From NCBI RefSeq assembly GCF_022812285.1, contig NZ_CP093300.1:1984001-2048000 (forward strand): a DNA stretch of 64,000 bases, written 5' to 3'. Below the pieces are notes generated by a model. The model was not told the origin of the DNA, searched no databases, and worked only from the letters and a program-made list of their open reading frames with translations. Positions 35,494-44,241 of this stretch are shown piece after piece (position 1 is the stretch's first letter; each line of letters starts with the position of its first letter). The position numbers were made by a program, and so were the translations under genes. This DNA is from Alkalihalobacillus sp. LMS39. Its GTDB lineage: Bacteria > Bacillota > Bacilli > Bacillales > Bacillaceae_F.

Positions 35494-35532
35494 AACTTCC
35501 CTGACGCTAGCTGTCAGGGAAGTTATTTTATA
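35494..35532 (+). terminator. terminator after the YafY-type gene
   Basis: A 12-bp perfect stem AACTTCCCTGAC (35494-35505) with GTCAGGGAAGTT (35513-35524), a 7-nt loop and a weak T-rich tail. It separates the regulator from the DJ-1 gene. Confidence 0.75.
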
Positions 35533-35566
35533 ATAGCTATATCAATTGTGATTGGGGTGTTATAGA

Positions 35567-36199
35567 ATGAAAACAAAAAAAGTTTTTCTTTATGTATTTA
35601 ATACAATGTCAGACTGGGAATATGGATATTTAATTGCTGAACTACACTCAGGAAGGTATTTCAAAAAAGATTTAGCACCTTTAAAAGTAACTACTGTAGG
35701 TGCTAATAAAGAAATGATTACTACCATGGGAGGACTTAGCATTAAACCAGATATTTCCCTTGATGAATGTGTTTTTGAGAGTAAAGATCTTTTAATATTA
35801 CCAGGAGGGACTACTTGGAATGAAGAAATTCATCAACTTATCTTGGAAAGGATTGGCCAAGCTTTAAAGCTTGGCACCATTGTTGCTGCAATTTGTGGTG
35901 CAACTGTGGCCCTCGCGAATATGGGATACCTAGATTCTAGAAAGCACACAAGTAATAGCTTAGAGTATATTAAAATGGTATGTCCTAATTATAAAGGAGA
36001 AAAGTTTTATGAGTTAGGACCAGTTGTATCTGATGCGAATTTAGTTACGGCATCAGGAGTAGCTCCTCTGGAATTTGCTATGGAAGTACTGAAAAAAATA
36101 GATGCATTTACACCAGATACATTACATTCATGGTATAACCTAAATAAGACTCATCAACCTGAATACTTCTTCGAGTTAATGAATTCAATAAATAAATGA
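35567..36199 (+). CDS. DJ-1/PfpI family protein
   Basis: A 210-residue protein of the class I glutamine amidotransferase-like superfamily. The nucleophile elbow is AAICGATVAL near residue 110 (Cys) and the glycine-rich LLILPGGT near 80. Members act as glyoxalases, chaperones or deglycases and the activity here is unproved. Start at ATG 35567 (GGGGTG upstream). Likely regulated by the YafY-type protein in front. Confidence 0.83.
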   Translation: MKTKKVFLYVFNTMSDWEYGYLIAELHSGRYFKKDLAPLKVTTVGANKEMITTMGGLSIKPDISLDECVFESKDLLILPGGTTWNEEIHQLILERIGQALKLGTIVAAICGATVALANMGYLDSRKHTSNSLEYIKMVCPNYKGEKFYELGPVVSDANLVTASGVAPLEFAMEVLKKIDAFTPDTLHSWYNLNKTHQPEYFFELMNSINK

Positions 36200-36215
36200 A
36201 ATAACTGAAAAGCTC

Positions 36216-36326
36216 AATTTCAAACTCAATAGATTTATCCATGAAGATGATAGGAACGATACAGGGATTTTAATTGTTGAAGATGAAGGGGAAACTTTGT
36301 ATGATATGGAATTGTTAGAGGGATAG
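36216..36326 (+). pseudogene. fragment of the lipoprotein family
   Basis: The frame ending at 36326 reads DTGILIVEDEGETLYDMELLEG in its last part, which matches the C-terminal region of the lipoprotein at 33861 (DTGILIVEYEGE). The signal peptide and the rest are missing. It is followed by a terminator, so it is the 3' remnant of a third paralogue. Confidence 0.6.
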
Positions 36327-36327
36327 A

Positions 36328-36360
36328 AAAGAGCGGATTTTCAGTACGCTCTTTTTCCTT
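36328..36360 (+). terminator. terminator after the lipoprotein fragment
   Basis: An 8-bp stem AAAGAGCG (36328-36335) with CGCTCTTT (36347-36354) and T-rich tail, right after the remnant's stop at 36326. Confidence 0.7.
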
Positions 36361-36383
36361 TTTAAAGAAATCAAATAGATGTC

Positions 36384-36740
36384 CTACTCACTAGGCATAT
36401 ACCCAATCACATGATTTGTATCACTGTCAATTAAGATGGAAGGTGTACTAACCACACTGTCCTTATCATCTTCAAAAGAGACGGCTAAAACTTCTTTTCC
36501 TTCAAAGGTAGGATCGAATAATTCGTAATTATCATCAACAACAACTTTTGAAACTTCGGCGGTCTGCCAATTTTTCTTTGCTGTTTCATTCCACCCTTGC
36601 TCGTTAATAAAATTCCAAGCCGTTTCTTTCACCTCATAATAGCTATCTGAATTACTTTCCATTGTTTCATTATTGAAACAGCCTCCTAGCAAAAGTACGG
36701 TGAAGACGGTTATTGTTATAGTTATCATGTTTATTTTCAC
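36384..36740 (-). CDS. small lipoprotein
   Basis: A 118-residue protein beginning at GTG 36740 with GGGGG 8 nt upstream. A hydrophobic signal ends in lipobox LLLGGC near residue 21. The mature part is acidic and polar (NFINEQGWNETAKKNW). No recognised domain and no similarity to the lipoproteins at 5290 and 33861. It is a lone gene on this strand between two forward genes. Confidence 0.72.
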   Translation of the reverse strand: MKINMITITITVFTVLLLGGCFNNETMESNSDSYYEVKETAWNFINEQGWNETAKKNWQTAEVSKVVVDDNYELFDPTFEGKEVLAVSFEDDKDSVVSTPSILIDSDTNHVIGYMPSE

Positions 36741-36875
36741 AATATTTCCCCCTTATCTTATAAAACGTTTAAAATTGTATTTCGTTACAAGTTTATCCTA
36801 ATTTTATTGGAGAGGGCTTCTAGGTATAATGAAAACTATAAAAATAGTAAGCTAATAAATAAAGGAGGATCGACG

Positions 36876-37436
36876 ATTAAGTTTGACGCTACATGTAATA
36901 CAATTACGTCTGAAAGATTGTTGTTAAGATTGTTCCAGCCTTCAGATTCATCAGAGGTAACTCGCCTATGTAATAATTATAATATTTTTAAAAATACTTT
37001 GTATCTACCATTTCCTTATTCCGAGGAAGATGCTTTAGCTTGGATTGCAAATCACTTCGAGAATTTTAATACAGACAAATCTTACGAGTTTGCGATTACA
37101 GACCGTAGAACAGGGAAATTAATGGGTGCCATCGCTTTAACGAATAACCAAAGCTTTAATCATGGTGAAATGGCATTTTGGATTGGGGAACAGTATTGGG
37201 GAAATGGGTATGCAACAGAAGCAAGTAAAGCAATGCTTACTTTCGCATTCAACGTTAAGCAGTTTCATAAAGTATTTGCTCGTCACTTTCATACAAATCA
37301 AGCTTCAGGTAAAGTGATTCAAAACATGGGGATGAAAAAAGAAGGGGTATTACGAGAGCATGTAAAGAAGGAAAATCAATATATGGACCTCGTATACTAT
37401 GGCATGCTCCAACACGAATTCGCCAGGAAATTGTAA
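36876..37436 (+). CDS. GNAT acetyltransferase, RimJ/RimL type
   Basis: A protein of about 186 residues with RimJ/RimL features: TSERLLLRLF near the start, then GEMAFWIGEQYWGNGYATEA and NQASGKVIQNMGM. A strong site AAAGGAGG (36861-36868) sits 7 nt before ATT (36876) and no ATG or GTG is at the right place, so I choose ATT. A TTG at 36807 would add 23 residues but lacks an upstream ribosome-binding site. The target may be a ribosomal protein or a small amine. Confidence 0.78.
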   Translation: MKFDATCNTITSERLLLRLFQPSDSSEVTRLCNNYNIFKNTLYLPFPYSEEDALAWIANHFENFNTDKSYEFAITDRRTGKLMGAIALTNNQSFNHGEMAFWIGEQYWGNGYATEASKAMLTFAFNVKQFHKVFARHFHTNQASGKVIQNMGMKKEGVLREHVKKENQYMDLVYYGMLQHEFARKL

Positions 37437-37451
37437 TGGAGGGAGCAATCT

Positions 37452-38942
37452 ATGATTAAAGCAGTCATTTTTGATTTGGACGGGACATTATTGAACCGAG
37501 ACGCGTCAGTTAAACTGTTTATCGAGAAGCAGTATGAACGACTTTTTCCGTTTGTTGGGCATATCCCAAAAGAACGATATACATCCAGGTTTATTGAGTT
37601 AGATAACGGTGGGTATGTATGGAAAGACAAAGTGTATCAGCAACTAGTTTCTGAATTTGACATTACGGGTGTAACATGGGAAGCGTTACTACAAGATTAT
37701 GAAAATGAGTTTAAATATAGTTGTGTGCCTTTCACAAATCTCAAACCAATGCTAGAAACGTTAAATAAGAGAAACGTGTTGCTTGGGATGATAACAAACG
37801 GGTATGGTCAGTTTCAACTAGATAATATCAAAGCACTAGGGATTGAAGAATATTTTGATGTTATCTTAATTTCGGAATGGGAAAAAGTAAAGAAGCCGGA
37901 CCGAGAAATATTTCAAAGAGCGGTTGAACGACTTCAAGTGTTAGCCCATGAATGTGTATTTGTCGGAGACCATCCTGAAAATGATGTCTTCGCCGCTCAA
38001 AAAGTTGGGATGACAGCAATCTGGAAAAAGGACGAACGATGGGATGGTGTAGAAGCAGACTTTAAGGTTGACGATATAGGAGATATTCCTAGTATTGTTG
38101 AAGAAATAAATAAAATGGTAGGTAAGGAAGAAAAAATAGTAGAGGAGAATGTTATGAAAAAGATTATTGACTCTTGGTTTACTGTTACCCCAATCGATGA
38201 GAAAACATTTGCGATAAGTGAGTTTGGGCACTGGGAAAAAGTTCATTCCTTTTTGTTAATAGGGGAAGAGGAAGCGGCATTAATTGATACAGGTCTTGGA
38301 ATCGATAATATCAAAAGGATTACCGATCAAGTAACGAAATTGCCGATACGAGTCGTAACAACACATGTCCATTGGGACCATATTGGCAGTCATGGGGAGT
38401 TTGATTCCGTTTACGTACATAAAGAGGAAGAGGATTGGTTAGTGAATGGAATAAAAAAACTACCGATTGAGCAAATCAGACATGATGTAAGTCGAGATAT
38501 TACGAAACCAACACCAGCATCATTTCAACCTGAAACTTATACCCCTTTTCAAGGACAGCCAACAGGATTACTAGAAGACGGTGATGTGATTGAGCTTGGG
38601 TCCCGCAAGTTAGTCATCTGTCATACACCTGGACATTCGCCAGGTCATATCTCGATTTTAGATACAAGCAGGGGTTATTTATTTACAGGAGATTTGTTAT
38701 ATGATGAAACACCTGTGTATGCTTTTTTTCCGACAACCGACCCTGTCCAGCTTGTTCTATCATTAGAAAAAATAGCAAACTTAAAAAATGTAACAAAAAT
38801 TTTTGGGTCCCATAATACAATTGGACTTGAACCAAGTCTTTTAGATGAAGTGAAAAAGGCAGTTCAAGAGCTGAAACGACAAGACGTCATTAAATTTGGA
38901 ACTGGTATCCATACGTTTAATGGCTTTAGTGTGCAGTTTTAA
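37452..38942 (+). CDS. HAD hydrolase - metallo-beta-lactamase fusion protein
   Basis: A 496-residue chain. Residues 1-215 are a HAD phosphatase (FDLDGTLLNR, MITNGYGQF, VKKPDREIF, VGDHPENDV). Residues about 235-496 are a metallo-beta-lactamase hydrolase with HVHWDH near 300, HTPGHSPGH near 393 and TGDLLYDE. At 38137-38156 the join contains AGAGGAG followed by ATG (38154), so the second domain could also be translated alone. It looks like two neighbouring genes fused by loss of a stop codon. Substrates unknown. Confidence 0.82.
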   Translation: MIKAVIFDLDGTLLNRDASVKLFIEKQYERLFPFVGHIPKERYTSRFIELDNGGYVWKDKVYQQLVSEFDITGVTWEALLQDYENEFKYSCVPFTNLKPMLETLNKRNVLLGMITNGYGQFQLDNIKALGIEEYFDVILISEWEKVKKPDREIFQRAVERLQVLAHECVFVGDHPENDVFAAQKVGMTAIWKKDERWDGVEADFKVDDIGDIPSIVEEINKMVGKEEKIVEENVMKKIIDSWFTVTPIDEKTFAISEFGHWEKVHSFLLIGEEEAALIDTGLGIDNIKRITDQVTKLPIRVVTTHVHWDHIGSHGEFDSVYVHKEEEDWLVNGIKKLPIEQIRHDVSRDITKPTPASFQPETYTPFQGQPTGLLEDGDVIELGSRKLVICHTPGHSPGHISILDTSRGYLFTGDLLYDETPVYAFFPTTDPVQLVLSLEKIANLKNVTKIFGSHNTIGLEPSLLDEVKKAVQELKRQDVIKFGTGIHTFNGFSVQF

Positions 38943-38987
38943 AATAAAACTTCTTTTTAGAGTGGGTTTATATAAGGAGATACAAAG

Positions 38988-39158
38988 ATGAGCATTGGTT
39001 TGATTGTATTTTTAGTGTTTTTGCAATTTTTGAGTATTGGCGTGGGGATTTACGCTTCGAATCAAGGGAAGAAAGGCTGGCAGATGATTCGAATTTGGTC
39101 TGTTGTTGCTTTCTTTATTCTGCTAGTTTTTATTGTTTGGCATTTTGCTAGAGCTTGA
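38988..39158 (+). CDS. 56-residue membrane protein
   Basis: AAGGAG lies 7 nt before the ATG. Two hydrophobic helices (about residues 3-20 and 35-52) flank a short basic loop (SNQGKKGWQMIR). It is probably a small integral membrane protein of unknown role. It lies 45 nt after the HAD-MBL gene and just before repeat copy 5. Confidence 0.68.
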   Translation: MSIGLIVFLVFLQFLSIGVGIYASNQGKKGWQMIRIWSVVAFFILLVFIVWHFARA

Positions 39159-39171
39159 TGACTCTCTTCTG

Positions 39172-39358
39172 TAACGGACATTTATTCCGCTATATTGTGA
39201 AAAAGAGGCGTTTTTCATTTTTTATTGGACACCTGTTCCGTTAATTCCTCAAAATCGTGGTCAAAACCAATAGGTTTCTATGATTTAGCGGAACTGATGT
39301 CCGTTAGCATTCTCAAAACGTTACTTTTTCTTGAAATAGCGGAAAATATGTCCGAACG
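39172..39358. repeat. four-site intergenic repeat, copy 5
   Basis: Sites begin at 39175, 39226, 39289 and 39340: spacings 51, 63 and 51 bp. Site 2 is degenerate (TGGACACCTGTTCCG) and site 4 reads CGGAAAATATGTCCG. It starts 14 nt after the small membrane protein stop and about 100 nt before comGA. Confidence 0.9.
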
Positions 39359-39456
39359 CGTAAAGGATGATACATGATTTTCTCAAGGCGTTGATTTTAA
39401 AGGAGGAGAAATCATACTTTTCACGAATTAAGCTTTATCATAAAGGAGGTGATGGG

Positions 39457-40500
39457 GTGGAGGACATTGAAAAAAAGTCCGCCAATCTGATTATGAAAGC
39501 GAGTGAAAGGCATGCGAGCGATATTCATTTTGTTCCGAGACGGAATGATGCTCTAATTCAATATCGCATTAATCAATCACTTGTCGACGGAGAAACGATT
39601 AGTCTTAGGGTGTTAGAGCGATTAATTAGTCATTTTAAATTTGTGGCTGGGATGGATATTGGCGAACGACGAAAGCCGCAAAATGGTGCAATGGAATTTC
39701 AGCATAACGGGATGACTATCAGTTTACGCTTGTCGACCGTTCCAACCATTTTTCATGAAAGTTTAGTTATTCGGCTTCATCCGCAAACCTCTTTTCTTAC
39801 CCTCGAACAACTCTCATTATTTGCTTCACCTGTTCAAAAACTTCACAAACTTATTTCAAAAAAATCTGGTTTGCTTTTAGTGACTGGTCCAACTGGTTCA
39901 GGGAAAACGACGACATTATATACGATTCTTCAAACGTTAAAACTGAGTAGTGGTCGACAAGTCATAACGTTGGAAGATCCAGTAGAAAAGAAAAATGATT
40001 TGTTTTTGCAAATTGAAATGAATGAAAAAGCGGGGATTACATTTGCAGAAGGGCTTCGTGCGATTTTGCGTCATGACCCGGATATTATTATGGTCGGGGA
40101 AATTAGGGATGAAGAAACAGCAAGATTGGCCGTTCGGGCGGCGCTTACAGGACATCTTGTTATTTCAACATTACATACACGTAACGCAGCAGGAGCTGTT
40201 ATTCGGCTGCTTGAGTTTGGGATTCCGTTATTAGATTTAAAAGAAACATTGGAAGGTGTCATTGCACAACGTCTCGTTGTTCGATATTGTCCGTTATGTC
40301 ATGGGAGATGTCATCGCTTTTGTACCAACTTGGGCAAAAGAAAACAAGTCGCGATTTTTGAAATTTTAATGGGACAACCGTTGGATTATTATTTGCATTA
40401 TCAAAAACAAGATGAAAAACAAACCTACTCAACACTACATTCAGAATTAAGAAAAGCAATTGCTTTAGGATTGATTTGTGAAACGGAGTGGAAAATATGA
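39457..40500 (+). CDS. comGA: ComGA, competence pilus assembly ATPase
   Basis: A 347-residue GspE/PulE-type ATPase. Walker A GPTGSGKTTT near residue 150, Walker B DIIMVGEIRD near 213 and a Cys-rich CPLCHGRCHRFC near 280, a likely zinc site. It powers assembly of the DNA-uptake pseudopilus. The GTG at 39457 with AAAGGAGG 8 nt before is the start; an ATG at 39367 lies in an unlikely upstream stretch beside the repeat. It overlaps comGB by 4 nt (ATGA). Confidence 0.93.
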   Translation: MEDIEKKSANLIMKASERHASDIHFVPRRNDALIQYRINQSLVDGETISLRVLERLISHFKFVAGMDIGERRKPQNGAMEFQHNGMTISLRLSTVPTIFHESLVIRLHPQTSFLTLEQLSLFASPVQKLHKLISKKSGLLLVTGPTGSGKTTTLYTILQTLKLSSGRQVITLEDPVEKKNDLFLQIEMNEKAGITFAEGLRAILRHDPDIIMVGEIRDEETARLAVRAALTGHLVISTLHTRNAAGAVIRLLEFGIPLLDLKETLEGVIAQRLVVRYCPLCHGRCHRFCTNLGKRKQVAIFEILMGQPLDYYLHYQKQDEKQTYSTLHSELRKAIALGLICETEWKI

Positions 40501-41531
40501 GAAAAAAGAAGTGGAAGGATAAGGATAAAGCAGAGTTTTTAAAACGGCTTGGTACTTTACTTGCCCAAGGCTATCCACTAGCAGAAGGTATCGAGCTTTT
40601 GACCGTATACAAACCTCAACATGTAAAAGATGCATTGCGTTCGATTGTTTTAAAATTACGGTCGGGAACAACGCTGCACCAAGCATTAGAAGCCGAGAAA
40701 TTTCCACAAGATGTGCTGCTATATTTATATTTTGCCGAACAAAATGGTGACACGAGTACAGGGTTAATTGAATCAGGTGAGCTATTTTCAAAACGTGTCG
40801 ATATGATAAAAAAAATAACAGGGTTGCTAAGGTATCCAGTCATTTTATTATGGGTCGTTTCGATGCTTACATTAGTCATGGTTAATTATTTGTTTCCACA
40901 TTTTCAAAATATATTTTCAGTGATGGCAATGGAACCTCCTCTTATTACAAAGTTGTTTCTTTCCTTTATTGATTTTGTCCCTTTTATTTTTTGGGGCGGG
41001 AGTGCTTTCGTTACCCTTTTCCTCTGTTATTACTTCTTCATTTTCAGAAAATATTCCCCTCACGAAAAAGTACGCATACTGCAAAAAATACCTGGTGTGT
41101 CGACATTTACCGAATCCTTGATTACCTATTATTTTTCTTCCCAACTAAGCAGTTTGTTAAAAGGTGGTATTTCCATATTACATGCATTATCGATTTTCGA
41201 AGGTCAAAATTATATACGTTTTTTTAAAGATGAAGCGAAAAGTGTGAAAGAACAATTGCAAGAAGGATATAGTCTTGATGGTGTCATTGCCCAACGCTCG
41301 TATTATCAAGCGGACATGTCGCTAATTATAAAGCAAGGCCAAAGCCGAGGCAGGCTTGCATCCGAATTAAGACATTACAGTGACATGTTGTTTAGCTCAA
41401 TTGAAGAAAATGTAAAAAAAACAGTGATGACGATTCAGCCGATTTGTTTTCTTCTTATTGGATCCGTCGTTTTGCTTATGTTTTTATCAATCTTACTTCC
41501 TATCTTTGGATTGATTAATTCAATGGGGTAG
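40497..41531 (+). CDS. comGB: ComGB, competence pilus inner membrane protein
   Basis: A 344-residue GspF/PilC-type protein with paired GspF domains: a soluble N-terminal part and three transmembrane helices (about 120-140, 165-185 and 310-335). It anchors the pseudopilus assembly platform. ATG at 40497 overlaps the comGA stop. Unusually, 290 bp separate it from comGC. Confidence 0.92.
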   Translation: MRKKKWKDKDKAEFLKRLGTLLAQGYPLAEGIELLTVYKPQHVKDALRSIVLKLRSGTTLHQALEAEKFPQDVLLYLYFAEQNGDTSTGLIESGELFSKRVDMIKKITGLLRYPVILLWVVSMLTLVMVNYLFPHFQNIFSVMAMEPPLITKLFLSFIDFVPFIFWGGSAFVTLFLCYYFFIFRKYSPHEKVRILQKIPGVSTFTESLITYYFSSQLSSLLKGGISILHALSIFEGQNYIRFFKDEAKSVKEQLQEGYSLDGVIAQRSYYQADMSLIIKQGQSRGRLASELRHYSDMLFSSIEENVKKTVMTIQPICFLLIGSVVLLMFLSILLPIFGLINSMG

Positions 41532-41821
41532 TTCTTAAGGTGAGGGGAGAAATGAATTTACAAGAAAATCCATCTAGTGCTTTGTTCTTTGTAAAGAGAA
41601 AGTAAACATAAATGTGTATTATGAATCATTTTGTAGAAGGAAGGAGGGAATTGAAAGATAATGTCAAAATCAGTACATGCGTTTTTAAAAACACACACTG
41701 GTGGTGATGTTCCTTTCTGAACAGTCCTCTTCCATTCTTAGTTCCTCAGTTGCTGACCTCTTGTTCCCTTACATTTAGTTCCTCGGCTTACATTCTTCAT
41801 TTATGAAAAAGGAGTGGAATT
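41532..41821 (+). other. insert between comGB and comGC with two mini reading frames
   Basis: In B. subtilis these genes are nearly contiguous. Here 290 bp intervene with no terminator seen. Two tiny frames with upstream purine-rich sites are present: 41552-41605 (17 codons, MNLQENPSSALFFVKRK) and 41661-41720 (19 codons, MSKSVHAFLKTHTGGDVPF). Whether they are made is unknown. A TTG frame at 41651 overlaps the second. Confidence 0.6.
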
Positions 41822-42139
41822 ATGAAAAAACTGTTGAAAAAGCAAGCTGGGTTTACGCTGATTGAAATGATGATTGTGTTGCTGATTATTTCGATTTTAT
41901 TATTAATTGCTGTGCCAAACATGACGAAAAACACGGCAGTCGCGGGTGATAAAAGCTGCGATGCTACGATTAAGTTGCTTCAAACCCAAGTAGGTGCGTA
42001 TGAAGTGGAAAAAGGAAGCTTGCCGGCAAGTTTACAAGCGCTGCTAGACGAAGGGTACGTGGACAATATTACTTGCCCGAATAATGAAACTCTATCATTA
42101 AATACTAATGGTGTAGTGGTGAAATCACCATCTAACTAA
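41822..42139 (+). CDS. comGC: ComGC, major pseudopilin
   Basis: A 105-residue pseudopilin. The prepilin peptidase site is GFTLIEMM, cut after Gly at residue 11. A long hydrophobic N-helix and a short globular tail with two Cys (DKSCDAT, ITCPNN), a likely disulfide, follow. GGAG-type RBS. Its stop overlaps comGD (TAATG). Confidence 0.94.
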   Translation: MKKLLKKQAGFTLIEMMIVLLIISILLLIAVPNMTKNTAVAGDKSCDATIKLLQTQVGAYEVEKGSLPASLQALLDEGYVDNITCPNNETLSLNTNGVVVKSPSN

Positions 42140-42582
42140 TGGACATGAACAAACATGAAAAAGGCTACACGATGACAGAATTGATTGTAACTTTAAGTAT
42201 TATCATGATGATGAGCTCACTAGTCACATTAACATTTAGTCCTCTTCAAAAGGCACAGCAAAAAGAGCATTTTCTCCATGAATTCAAAAATGACCTCTAT
42301 TTAACCCAACAGCTTGCGATCTCAACTGGGAACCCCACGACATTATATATTCGTACAACGAACCACACATATTCCATTAACCAACAAACAAAACCTCTTT
42401 ATACTCGAACATTTGATTCTACGATTTCTTTTGAAAAAGGGACATTGTCATTTACAGATGTCATGTACCATTATAACGGCAATATTAGCAAATCTGGTAC
42501 ATTGTTAATGACGATTGACGGTACTCGTTATCGAGTCGTGTTTCTCCTTGGGAAAGGGAGGTTTTACATTGAAAAAATGTAG
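42139..42582 (+). CDS. comGD: ComGD, minor pseudopilin
   Basis: A 147-residue pseudopilin with site KGYTMTELIV at residues 8-17 and an N-terminal hydrophobic helix. Start overlaps the comGC stop by 1 nt. Part of the competence pseudopilus tip. Confidence 0.88.
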   Translation: MDMNKHEKGYTMTELIVTLSIIMMMSSLVTLTFSPLQKAQQKEHFLHEFKNDLYLTQQLAISTGNPTTLYIRTTNHTYSINQQTKPLYTRTFDSTISFEKGTLSFTDVMYHYNGNISKSGTLLMTIDGTRYRVVFLLGKGRFYIEKM

Positions 42583-42904
42583 TGGATTTACGTTAATGGA
42601 AGTTGTGATGGCATTAAGTGTTGTCATGATGATGACAAGCTTTTTATTACCGGTATTACTGAAAGTGTATCAAGAAAACAGGACGATTCAAGAGCAGACA
42701 TGGGCAAATGTATATGTTCATAAAACACTACAAGAATGGTTATATGATGAAAAGACACTCCTCGCTTCATTTACCATCCATCAAAAAGGAACAACGTATG
42801 AGGCAACTTCCAAAATAGAAGCCAATCATGTTGAATTTTGTTTAGCATGGATAGGAAGCAATAGTCGAAGGTATGTGACGTGCCAATATGCGAAAAAAAC
42901 ATGA
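42569..42904 (+). CDS. comGE: ComGE, minor pseudopilin
   Basis: A 111-residue protein from TTG 42569 (GGGAGG 7 nt before), with prepilin site SGFTLMEVVM at residues 5-14 and a hydrophobic helix. It overlaps comGD by 14 nt. Size and position fit ComGE. Confidence 0.85.
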   Translation: MKKCSGFTLMEVVMALSVVMMMTSFLLPVLLKVYQENRTIQEQTWANVYVHKTLQEWLYDEKTLLASFTIHQKGTTYEATSKIEANHVEFCLAWIGSNSRRYVTCQYAKKT

Positions 42905-43316
42905 ATCAGGAATGACGCTACTGGAAGTGTTGATCGCGTTGTTTATTTTCCTTTTAGTTCTCCCCTTATTTCCTCTTGTCATTCATGTAGTCGCCACATC
43001 TCTATCCTCGGACCAATTACATGAATATGAAGTCGAGTTGTTCTACACACAACTTGCAATGGAAGTGCGTGAAGCAAAGCAAGTTAATGTCCAAAACAAC
43101 ATGATTCAGTTACGCAAATGGGATGACTCGCTAGTGACGATTGAACCGTATGGGACAAGAATCCGACGGCGTGTTAATCAAACAGGGCATGATGTTTTAT
43201 TACAAAATGTTGAAATGCTTTCGTTTGAAAAGACAAACAATGGTGTCATCGTGTCTGTTGGATCATCGAAAAAAAGCTATGAAAGAAGGCTGTCGCAAGC
43301 AGATGTGCTCGAGTAA
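42888..43316 (+). CDS. comGF: ComGF, minor pseudopilin
   Basis: A 142-residue protein with prepilin site SGMTLLEVLI at residues 7-16 and a hydrophobic helix, then a beta-rich domain. It overlaps comGE by 17 nt and comGG begins inside its 3' end. Confidence 0.86.
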   Translation: MRKKHESGMTLLEVLIALFIFLLVLPLFPLVIHVVATSLSSDQLHEYEVELFYTQLAMEVREAKQVNVQNNMIQLRKWDDSLVTIEPYGTRIRRRVNQTGHDVLLQNVEMLSFEKTNNGVIVSVGSSKKSYERRLSQADVLE

Positions 43317-43695
43317 CAAAGAGGCAGGTTTTATCCTGCCTCTCACTTTAATTATCATGTTCCTCTTGTCCGCTGTTGTGTTATTTGAAGTTCGCGATTA
43401 TATGCATAAAAGGGCATTTTATGAAAAGCAACAGGAGTTATATACGATCGAATCCTTATTGCAAATGGCAGCAGTTGACCTTGTTGATAGGATGAACGAA
43501 GCTGTGGTGGAAACGACAGGAACACTTTCTTATGAACATGGCTCAGCTCACTACTGGATGGAACCAGTAACTCATGATACAGTATATATACAAATGACAA
43601 TGGAGACGAATGCGAAAAGTAAACGGCTCGTTCGAATCACATATGATGTAGAAAAAAAGAAAATCACTCATTGGTGGGAGGTAACAAAAGGATGA
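43303..43695 (+). CDS. comGG: ComGG, minor pseudopilin-like protein
   Basis: A 130-residue protein from ATG 43303 (MCSSNKEAGFILPLTL); a longer ATG frame from 43279 is possible. One N-terminal hydrophobic helix follows a short Gly-containing segment that lacks the normal Glu at +5 of pseudopilins, as in ComGG. Its stop overlaps the shikimate kinase start (ATGATGG). Confidence 0.82.
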   Translation: MCSSNKEAGFILPLTLIIMFLLSAVVLFEVRDYMHKRAFYEKQQELYTIESLLQMAAVDLVDRMNEAVVETTGTLSYEHGSAHYWMEPVTHDTVYIQMTMETNAKSKRLVRITYDVEKKKITHWWEVTKG

Positions 43696-44210
43696 TGGTA
43701 TATTTCACAGGCTTTATGGGGTCTGGCAAAAGTACGATTGGCAGTATTATTGGGAAATGCTTGGATTATCAAGTCATTGATACAGATGACTATTTGCAAA
43801 AGAAATATGGAAAATCAATTTCTGACCTTTTTGCAAAATATGGGGAAGAGAAATTTCGAGAACTAGAAACGCTGGCATTAAAAGAAATTCAAGGTGATTT
43901 TCTCATTGTTACAACAGGCGGCGGAATGGTGATGAGAAAAGAAAATCGTGATTTTATGAAGGAAAACGGATACGTTATTTTCTTAGATTTAAGTTTGGAT
44001 CAAATTTTATACAGACTAGAAGGAGATACAACTCGACCATTAATGCAAAAACCGCTTCATGAAATTGAAGCGTTGTACTTGGAACGACAACCACTGTATC
44101 GTGAAGCGGATTTAATTGTAGATATCGACTCGTTAAATATACCGCAAATTGTCCAACTGATTACTGATGAAGTGTATAAAGTAAGTGAAGCTAGGGGATA
44201 CTGTTCGTAA
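43692..44210 (+). CDS. aroK: shikimate kinase
   Basis: A 172-residue P-loop kinase. Walker A GSGKST near residue 12, DTDDYL near 34 for shikimate and metal binding, and TTGGG near 79. It phosphorylates shikimate for aromatic amino acid synthesis. GGAGGT lies 9 nt before the ATG at 43692. Overlaps comGG, so it is expressed with the competence operon or from an internal promoter. Confidence 0.93.
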   Translation: MMVYFTGFMGSGKSTIGSIIGKCLDYQVIDTDDYLQKKYGKSISDLFAKYGEEKFRELETLALKEIQGDFLIVTTGGGMVMRKENRDFMKENGYVIFLDLSLDQILYRLEGDTTRPLMQKPLHEIEALYLERQPLYREADLIVDIDSLNIPQIVQLITDEVYKVSEARGYCS

Positions 44211-44241
44211 AACGAGTGTGTTCGAATAGGAGTGTTTTGCG

